46,885 nucleotides of DNA, taken from Mycobacterium interjectum. GTDB taxonomy: Bacteria > Actinomycetota > Actinomycetes > Mycobacteriales > Mycobacteriaceae. Shown here piece after piece: positions 41,519 through 46,885 of the stretch. The stretch lies in assembly GCA_002102225.1 (NCBI GenBank), contig LQPB01000056.1:1-46885 (forward strand), read 5' to 3'. The position numbers and the translations under genes are program-made. Numbering within the stretch: position 1 is the first letter of the stretch; each line of letters opens with the position of its first letter. The notes below the pieces were generated by a model, which ran no database searches, was not told the DNA's origin, and saw only the letters and a list, made by a program, of their open reading frames with translations.

Positions 41519-42184
41519 ATGCGTCGTCCTAGGTGGTCGTTTTTTGGTCGGGTCGTCGCCGTCGCGGTGTCGGTCGCCTCAGTCGCGGGCGCACCGGCAC
41601 CGGCGGCAGCGGCCGACGAGTGTCCGGATGTCCAACTCATCTTCGCCCGCGGCACGGCGGAGCCGCCCGGCTTGGGGGCGGTAGGCGACGCACTGTTCGC
41701 CGCGCTGCGGCCCGCCCTCGGCGCGCGCAGCGTCGACGCCTATCCGGTGAACTATCCGGCCAGCTACAACTTCCTGACCACCGCCGACGGCGCCAACGAC
41801 GCGCGCGATCACATCGCCGCGATGGTTGACCAGTGCCCGGCGACGCGGCTGGTGCTCGGTGGCTTCTCGCAGGGCGCCGCCGCGGTGTCGATGCTGGCGG
41901 GGGTCCCGCCGGTCGGGCAGCGCATCGGCAACTTCGGATCAGCTCCCGCGCTGGATCCCGCTCTGGCCGACAAGATCCGGGCGGTGGCCGTGTTCGGCAA
42001 TCCCGGCAACCGCTTCAACACGCCCCTGTCGACCACCGGTGCGTTCGCCGGCCGCGCCATCGACTTGTGCAGCCCCGGTGATCCGGTGTGCGTCGTCGGC
42101 GGCCGCGACCGCGACGCGCACCACGACTACGAGGCGCCGCCGTACCCCGGCCAGGCGGCGGGGTTCATCGCCGGACTGGTCTAA
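41519..42184 (+). CDS. Secreted cutinase-family serine esterase
   Basis: A 221-residue cutinase-like protein (Culp family). Residues 1 to about 31 are a signal peptide ([18 protein letters not shown], then PAAAA). The mature part starts [14 protein letters not shown]. The nucleophile elbow is GGFSQG with Ser117, the acid is Asp188 in the disulfide loop CSPGDPVC, and the base is His201 or His202 in AHHDYE. Cys35/Cys106 and Cys184/Cys191 fit the two family disulfides. Likely substrates are lipid esters. ATG 41519 lies 40 bases from the divergent punA start. I recall no cutinase here in M. tuberculosis; it came in with, or beside, the PPE gene. Confidence 0.92.
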   Translation: MRRPRWSFFGRVVAVAVSVASVAGAPAPAAAADECPDVQLIFARGTAEPPGLGAVGDALFAALRPALGARSVDAYPVNYPASYNFLTTADGANDARDHIAAMVDQCPATRLVLGGFSQGAAAVSMLAGVPPVGQRIGNFGSAPALDPALADKIRAVAVFGNPGNRFNTPLSTTGAFAGRAIDLCSPGDPVCVVGGRDRDAHHDYEAPPYPGQAAGFIAGLV

Positions 42185-43647
42185 CCCGCCAGGATGTTCC
42201 GCAGGTTGGAGATGCCCGAGGTGAAGCCGGTCGGCGCGTTGTTCAGGATGCCGCTGACCTCGGCGAGGCCCGAGTTGAACAGGCCCGAGACGTAGTCGCC
42301 GGCGTTGCCTACCCCCGAGGCGTTGTCGCCGGAGTTGTTGAAGCCCGAGCTGTCGACGCCCAGGTTTCCGAAGCCCGAACTGGCGCCGGACCCGGTGAAC
42401 AGGTTGCCCACCCCGGTGTTGAGGTCGCCGGAGTTGAAGACGCCGGTGTTGATGCTGCCCGAGTTGAAGAAGCCCGTGTTGAAGTTGCCCGCGTTGAACC
42501 CGCCGGTGTTGTAGTCGCCGGAGTTGAAGATCCCCGAGTCGGTCGAGCCGGAGTTGAACAGCCCGGTGGCCAACGCTCCGGAGTTGGCGAGGCCCGAGTT
42601 GAACTGACCCGAGTTGCCGATGCCGATGTTGCCGCTGCCCGAGTTGAAGAACCCGATGTTGTTGGTGCCCGAGTTGCCGAAGCCGATGTTGCCGGTGCCG
42701 GAGTTCAGCCCGCCGAATCCGATCTGGTGGTCGCCGGTGAGCCCGATGCCGATGTTGCCGCTGCCGCTGTTGCCGAACCCGAAATTCCCGGAGCCGAAGT
42801 TGCCGAAGCCGAAGTTGTTGCTGCCGGTGTTGCCGAAGCCCAGGTTGAAGCCGCCGATGTTGCCGCTGCCCAGGTTCCAGCTGCCGTTGTTGCCGCTGCC
42901 GAAGTTGGCACTGCCGATGTTGCCGCTGCCCAGGTTCCAGAAGCCGAAGTTGCCGCTGCCGAAGTTGACGTCGCCGATGTTGCCGCTACCCAGCAGGTTG
43001 ATCTGGCCGTTGTTGCCGCTGCCCAGGTTCCACGCGAGTTGGTTGCCGATGCCCAGGCTCAGCAGCTTCGCGTTGCCGATTCCGAGGAAGTTGAATCCCG
43101 GGATGTTGTCCAGGAACCCGAAGATGCTGTCCAACGGCTGCAGCGCCAACGGCAGCTCGGCGGCCGCCGCCGACGCGCCGGCGTGGTAGTCGACCATCGC
43201 CGCGACGTCCTGGGCCCACATCTGTTCGTACTCGGCCTCGGTGGCCGCGATCGCGGGGGCGTTCTGGCCGAACAGGTTCGACACCACCAGCGACACCAGG
43301 TCGGTGCGATTGGCCGCAACCACCGCCGGGTGCACCGTCGCCGCCAACGTGGACTCGAACACCGCCGCGACGGACTGGGCCTGCGTGGACGCGTTCTGAG
43401 CTTGGGCCGCCGCCGCGTTCAGGAAACCCGCGTAGGGGGTTGCGGCCGCCATCATCGCCGCCGCCGCCGGGCCCTGCCAGGCCTGCTGCGTGAGCCCGGA
43501 GGTCACCGACGCGAAAGACGATGCCGCCGAGGAGAGCTCGGAGGCCAGGCCGTCCCAGGCCGCCGCGGCCTCTAACATCGGTGTCGACCCCGCGCCGACG
43601 AACATCCGCAGCGAGTTGATCTCCGGGGGCAGCACCAAAAAGCTCAT
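42181..43647 (-). CDS. PPE family protein with pentapeptide (MPTR-type) repeats
   Basis: A 488-residue PPE protein. The N-terminal PPE domain ([20 protein letters not shown], with the WxG-type turn [11 protein letters not shown]) spans about 180 residues. The remainder is a long run of NxGxGN-type pentapeptides ([20 protein letters not shown] and so on), the major polymorphic tandem repeat pattern, ending [14 protein letters not shown] 43647 was preferred to the adjacent GTG 43650 because GAAGGA lies seven bases before it. The 3' end overlaps the cutinase stop by 4 bases. PPE proteins usually need a PE partner; none is adjacent. Confidence 0.93.
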   Translation of the reverse strand: MSFLVLPPEINSLRMFVGAGSTPMLEAAAAWDGLASELSSAASSFASVTSGLTQQAWQGPAAAAMMAAATPYAGFLNAAAAQAQNASTQAQSVAAVFESTLAATVHPAVVAANRTDLVSLVVSNLFGQNAPAIAATEAEYEQMWAQDVAAMVDYHAGASAAAAELPLALQPLDSIFGFLDNIPGFNFLGIGNAKLLSLGIGNQLAWNLGSGNNGQINLLGSGNIGDVNFGSGNFGFWNLGSGNIGSANFGSGNNGSWNLGSGNIGGFNLGFGNTGSNNFGFGNFGSGNFGFGNSGSGNIGIGLTGDHQIGFGGLNSGTGNIGFGNSGTNNIGFFNSGSGNIGIGNSGQFNSGLANSGALATGLFNSGSTDSGIFNSGDYNTGGFNAGNFNTGFFNSGSINTGVFNSGDLNTGVGNLFTGSGASSGFGNLGVDSSGFNNSGDNASGVGNAGDYVSGLFNSGLAEVSGILNNAPTGFTSGISNLRNILAG

Positions 43648-43822
43648 CACGAATCCTTCGGCCGAGACTGACTTAAACGGATGTCATATAGATAGCAGAG
43701 TTACATACTTTTAGTCCACAGGAGTGGCGAACAACATAGTATTCGGTTTGGTCAGGCTACGCCCGGGTGCGTGGGGGAGTTGGGGTGCCGGAACCGAATC
43801 GCGGCGGTGGGATACTGCGAGG

Positions 43823-45025
43823 GTGCCCGCTCGCTCGTTAGACCAGCCGCTAGGTCGCGTTGAGGATGTCGTGCGGCGGCGTGGCGCCGACCTCGTCGCG
43901 TTGTCCCATGCCATCCATGCCGAGCCCGAGCTCGCGTTCGCCGAGCACCGCAGCTGCGCCAAGGCGCAGGCGCTGGTCGCCGAGCGCGGTTTCGAGATCA
44001 CCGCGCGCCCGGGCGGTCTGGACACCGCGTTCCGCGCCGACTTCGGCAGCGGACCGCTGGTGGTGGGGGTGTGCGCCGAGTACGACGCGCTGCCCGAGAT
44101 CGGGCACGCCTGCGGCCACAACATCATCGCCGCCTCGGCGGTGGGGGCCGCGCTGGCGCTGGCCGAGGTGGCCGACGACCTGGGGTTGCGGGTCGCGCTG
44201 CTGGGCACCCCGGCCGAGGAGGCCGGCGGCGGCAAGGCGCTGCTGCTCGAGGCCGGGACCTTCGACGACGTCGCGGTGGCGGTGATGGTGCATCCCGGAC
44301 CGGCCGACATCGCCGCGGCGCGCTCGCTGGCGCTGTCGGAGGTGACGGTGGACTACCGGGGCAAGGAATCGCACGCGGCCGTCGCGCCGTTCCTCGGGCT
44401 CAACGCCGCCGACGCCCTGACCGTCGCGCAGGTGGCCGTCGGGCTGCTGCGCCAGCAGTTGGCGCCGGGGCAAATGGTGCACGGGATCGTCACCGACGGC
44501 GGGCAGGCGGTCAACGTCATCCCCGGGCACACCACGCTGCAGTACGCGATGCGGGCGCTCGACTCCGAATCGCTGCGGCAGCTCGAGGGCCGGATGTACG
44601 CGTGCTTCGCCGCGGGCGCGCTGGCCGCCGGCTGCGAGTACGAGATCGACAGCCCCGCACCGCCATACGCCGAGCTGCACCCCGACCGCTGGCTGGCCGA
44701 CGTCTTCCGGGACGAGATGCGACGACTCGGACGCGAGCCGGTGGCGGCCGACGTCGAGACGGCGCTGCCGATGGGCAGCACGGACATGGGCAACGTGACG
44801 CAGGTGCTGCCCGGCATCCACCCGGTGATCGGCGTCGACGCCGGCGGTGCCACGGTCCACCAACGCGCCTTCGCCGAGGCCGCCGCCGGTCCCAGCGCCG
44901 ACCGCGCGGTCGTCGACGGCGCGATCATGTTGGCGCGCACCGTCGTTCACCTCGCCCAGAGCCCCGGCGAACGAGACCGGGTGCTGGCCGCGCGGGAGCG
45001 CAGGGGAAGCGGGGCCCGGGCATGA
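43823..45025 (+). CDS. amiB1: M20-family amidohydrolase AmiB1
   Basis: A 400-residue metallo-amidohydrolase of peptidase family M20D (Rv3306c). Metal ligands are seen in GHACGHN (Cys97, His99) and in GTPAEEAGGGKALLL; a catalytic histidine is in MVHPGPAD. The substrate is unknown; related enzymes hydrolyse N-acyl amino acids or p-aminobenzoyl-glutamate. GTG 43823 was chosen because it shortly precedes VEDVVRRRGADLVALSHAIH, the family start; the ribosome site is weak. ATGA coupling with amiA1 shows a two-gene unit. It is divergent from the PPE gene. Confidence 0.92.
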   Translation: MPARSLDQPLGRVEDVVRRRGADLVALSHAIHAEPELAFAEHRSCAKAQALVAERGFEITARPGGLDTAFRADFGSGPLVVGVCAEYDALPEIGHACGHNIIAASAVGAALALAEVADDLGLRVALLGTPAEEAGGGKALLLEAGTFDDVAVAVMVHPGPADIAAARSLALSEVTVDYRGKESHAAVAPFLGLNAADALTVAQVAVGLLRQQLAPGQMVHGIVTDGGQAVNVIPGHTTLQYAMRALDSESLRQLEGRMYACFAAGALAAGCEYEIDSPAPPYAELHPDRWLADVFRDEMRRLGREPVAADVETALPMGSTDMGNVTQVLPGIHPVIGVDAGGATVHQRAFAEAAAGPSADRAVVDGAIMLARTVVHLAQSPGERDRVLAARERRGSGARA

Positions 45026-46191
45026 GCCTCGTTGACACCGCCGAGTCCTGGCTGGCCGCGCACCACGACGACCTGGTCTCGTGGCGCCGGCACATCCACC
45101 GTTACCCGGAGCTGGGCCGCCAGGAGTACGCGACCACCCAGTTCGTCGCCGAACGGCTGGCCGATGCGGGGCTGAACCCGAAGGTGCTGCCCGGCGGCAC
45201 CGGGCTGGTCTGCGACCTGGGGCCCGAGCACGAGCCGAGGATCGCGCTGCGCGCCGACATGGACGCGCTGCCCATGGCCGAGCGGACCGACGCGCCGTAC
45301 ACCTCGACGATGCCCAACGTCGCGCACGCCTGCGGGCACGACGCGCACACCGCCATCCTGCTGGGGACGGCGCTCGCGCTGGCGTCCGTGCCGGAGCTGC
45401 CGATCGGGGTGCGGCTGATCTTCCAGGCCGCCGAAGAGCTGATGCCCGGCGGGGCGATCGACGCGATCGCGGCCGGGGCGTTGTCGGGGGTGTCCCGGAT
45501 CTTCGCCCTGCACTGCGATCCCCGGCTGGAAGTCGGCAAGATCGCGGTGCGGCAGGGCCCGATCACGTCGGCGGCCGACCAGCTGGAGATCACGCTGTAT
45601 TCGCCGGGCGGGCACACCTCGCGCCCGCACCTGACCGCCGACCTGGTCTATGGCCTCGGCACCCTGATCACCGGCCTGCCGGGGGTGCTGTCGCGCCGGA
45701 TCGACCCGCGCAACGGGACGGTGTTGGTGTGGGGCGCCGTCAACGCGGGGGTGGCCCCCAACGCGATCCCGCAGACGGGCGTGCTGGCCGGCACCGTGCG
45801 CACCGCGAGCCGCCAGACCTGGGTCGCCATGCAGGACATCATCCGCGAGACCGTGTCCGCGCTGCTGTCCCCGCTGGCGATCGAACACACACTGCAGTAC
45901 CGGCGCGGGGTGCCGCCCGTGGTCAACGAGGACGTCTCGACGCGCATCCTCACCCACGCCATCGAAGCCGTCGGCCCCGACGCGCTGGCCGACACCCGGC
46001 AGTCCGGCGGCGGCGAGGACTTCTCCTGGTATCTGGAGGAGATCCCCGGCGCGATGGCGCGCTTGGGCGTGTGGTCCGGCGAGGGCCCCCAGCTCGATCT
46101 GCACCAGCCCAACTTCGATCTCGACGAGCGCGCCCTGGCGATCGGGCTGCGCGTGATGGTCAACATCGTCGAGCAGGCGGCACTCTTCTAG
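45022..46191 (+). CDS. amiA1: M20-family amidohydrolase AmiA1
   Basis: A 389-residue paralogue of AmiB1 in the same M20D family (Rv3305c). Metal-site residues are in AHACGHDAHT (Cys104, His106, His109), the catalytic Glu pair in FQAAEELMPGG, and the last ligand region in SGGEDFSWYLEEIPG. RADMDALPMAERTDAPY is a further hallmark. It begins at ATG 45022, overlapping the amiB1 stop by 4 bases. Beyond its stop the M. tuberculosis-like order breaks off into a repeat element, a gene fragment and PE_PGRS DNA. Confidence 0.94.
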   Translation: MSLVDTAESWLAAHHDDLVSWRRHIHRYPELGRQEYATTQFVAERLADAGLNPKVLPGGTGLVCDLGPEHEPRIALRADMDALPMAERTDAPYTSTMPNVAHACGHDAHTAILLGTALALASVPELPIGVRLIFQAAEELMPGGAIDAIAAGALSGVSRIFALHCDPRLEVGKIAVRQGPITSAADQLEITLYSPGGHTSRPHLTADLVYGLGTLITGLPGVLSRRIDPRNGTVLVWGAVNAGVAPNAIPQTGVLAGTVRTASRQTWVAMQDIIRETVSALLSPLAIEHTLQYRRGVPPVVNEDVSTRILTHAIEAVGPDALADTRQSGGGEDFSWYLEEIPGAMARLGVWSGEGPQLDLHQPNFDLDERALAIGLRVMVNIVEQAALF

Positions 46192-46206
46192 GGCTTAAAT
46201 CCCGCG

Positions 46207-46264
46207 CGAGCGTGCGTGTTCGTACAGCGACACGCCGCCGCGGCCGGCATTCTGCGCACGCTCG
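46207..46264 (+). repeat. 58-bp palindromic repeat element, copy 1
   Basis: The element starts CGAGCGTGCG and ends CGCACGCTCG, a perfect 10-bp terminal inverted repeat, with GTACAGCGACACGCCGCCG inside. It begins 15 bases after the amiA1 stop. A second copy of the same length lies at 46498-46555 in the opposite orientation, identical at 52 of 58 positions. No transposase is encoded, so it is MITE- or REP-like. Confidence 0.82.
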
Positions 46265-46310
46265 GCGCAGTGAATTGTGGGGAATCCGCGGTGCTCACAC
46301 GATAGCCGGC

Positions 46311-46497
46311 ATGCACGCAGACCTATGTCGACTGCTCGACGCGCAAGGCGAAGTGGTGACGTCCGCGCAGGCGCTGAGGTTCCTCACCCGCCGCGGGCTG
46401 GAGGCCCACGTGAATAGCGGTGCGCTGCAGAAGGTTTGGCACGGCGTTTACGGCCGTGGCGAGGGACGCAGCTACGAAAGGCCGCGTGACGCCGCGA
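46311..46497 (+). pseudogene. Truncated AbiEi-like gene fragment
   Basis: From ATG 46311 the frame encodes about 62 residues, MHADLCRLLDAQGEVVTSAQ, LRFLTRRGLEAHVNSGAL and VWHGVYGRGE, which resembles the N-terminal winged-helix part of mycobacterial AbiEi-type antitoxin/DUF559-like proteins as I remember them. Family members continue for some 200 residues more. Here the recognisable sequence stops at about 46497, exactly where the second palindromic element begins, and the frame then reads through the element and into antisense PE_PGRS. The remainder of the gene and any toxin partner are missing. Confidence 0.6.
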
Positions 46498-46555
46498 CGA
46501 GGGTGCGCAGGTTGCCGGCCACGGCGGCGTGTCGCCGTACCAACACGCACGCTCG
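46498..46555 (-). repeat. 58-bp palindromic repeat element, copy 2
   Basis: Inverted copy of the element at 46207-46264. Its terminal repeats are CGCACGCTCG and CGAGGGTGCG, with one mismatch. It ends 13 bases before the stop codon of the PE_PGRS gene. It marks the breakpoint of the truncated AbiEi-like gene. Confidence 0.82.
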
Positions 46556-46568
46556 CGAGGCGGACTCG

Positions 46569-46885
46569 CTAAGGCAGGCCGTTCGCGCCGAGCAGCAGGC
46601 CCCCGTCGCCGCCCGGGCCCGGCGCGCCGTCGTTCGCCGGCCCGGTCCCCGCCACGCCCCCGTTGCCCCCGTTGCCGATCAGTACGGCGTTGCCGCCCGC
46701 ACCGCCGTTGCCCCCGGTGGAACCGCCGGAGCCACCCACGCCGCCCGCGCCGCCGGTGCCGCCGGTGCCGACCAGCCCGGCCGTTCCGCCGCCGCCGCCG
46801 GGGCCGCCGAACAGGCCCTGGACTGTGAGCCCGCCGCCGCCCCCGGCGCCGCCGGCGCGCTTTCCGGCTCCGGCGGCGCCGGGGG
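46569..46885 (-). CDS. PE_PGRS family protein, C-terminal end
   Basis: The last 105 codons of a PE_PGRS gene that continues beyond the window. Reading on the minus strand it gives GGxGGxGG repeats such as GGSTGGNGGAGGNAVLIGNG and ends GGDGGLLLGANGLP before TAG, a typical PGRS ending. The PE domain and start are outside the window, so length and class cannot be given. Plus-strand frames here are shadows. Confidence 0.88.
   Translation of the reverse strand, partial: PGAAGAGKRAGGAGGGGGLTVQGLFGGPGGGGGTAGLVGTGGTGGAGGVGGSGGSTGGNGGAGGNAVLIGNGGNGGVAGTGPANDGAPGPGGDGGLLLGANGLP

Noticed and set aside
42230..43060. Regular repeats of about 15 bases resembling a repeat array
   Set aside because: They encode the pentapeptide NxGxGN repeats of the PPE protein.

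Overview
The window comes from a mycobacterium, most likely a slow-growing non-tuberculous species. The DNA is very GC-rich and carries PE, PE_PGRS and PPE genes and a 13E12-type HNH gene. The core gene order, as I remember it, follows the M. tuberculosis H37Rv segment from about Rv3342 down to Rv3305c, read in the opposite direction. PE_PGRS genes argue against the M. avium group. The species call is an inference; no database was searched.

Layout. 1-2.5 kb: end of a 13E12 HNH gene, a PE protein with a PE-PPE hydrolase domain, and a short-chain dehydrogenase. 2.5-6.1 kb (minus strand): a methionine operon, metY-metX-methyltransferase, behind a SAM-IV riboswitch, with a possible 15-codon leader ORF and two competing hairpins. 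6.2-9.7 kb: the two unrelated NADP isocitrate dehydrogenases in tandem. 9.7-12.7 kb: an alpha/beta hydrolase, trpS and a YihY/BrkB membrane protein. 12.7-15.2 kb: two paralogous alpha/beta hydrolases divergent from a TetR regulator, with a perfect palindrome between them. 15.3-19.0 kb (minus): nagA, a sugar transporter and a D,D-carboxypeptidase in an overlapping operon. 19.4-23.9 kb: a class III aminotransferase, the ECF sigma factor sigJ, a carboxymuconolactone-decarboxylase/AhpD-like gene with a close match to the ECF41 promoter pattern, a membrane GGDEF protein and a small hydrophilic protein. 23.9-27.4 kb (minus): the sdhCDAB operon. 27.5-30.3 kb: cdd-deoA-add, nucleoside salvage.

From 30.4 to 37.6 kb the core order is interrupted. 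A PE_PGRS gene sits between intact add and a broken direct repeat of add. After it come a GlsB/YeaQ-type membrane protein, a small protein with two DivIVA motifs, two tail-to-tail von Willebrand A membrane proteins, an acidic Rv3311-like protein and a 55-bp tandem repeat. From 37.6 to 46.2 kb the core resumes with sapM, upp, pmmB, punA, amiB1 and amiA1; a secreted cutinase and a PPE protein with pentapeptide repeats are inserted between punA and amiB1. At the right end a truncated AbiEi-like gene lies between two inverted copies of a 58-bp palindromic element, followed by the C-terminal end of a second PE_PGRS gene.

Functionally the window combines sulfur amino-acid synthesis, central carbon metabolism (isocitrate dehydrogenase, succinate dehydrogenase), pyrimidine and purine salvage (cdd, deoA, add, upp, punA, with pmmB), peptidoglycan and amino-sugar turnover (dacB1, nagA) and secreted or surface proteins (PE/PPE, SapM, cutinase). 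The points most worth a second look are the sigJ module and its putative target promoter, the SAM-IV expression platform, the add duplication around PE_PGRS, and the 58-bp palindromic element.
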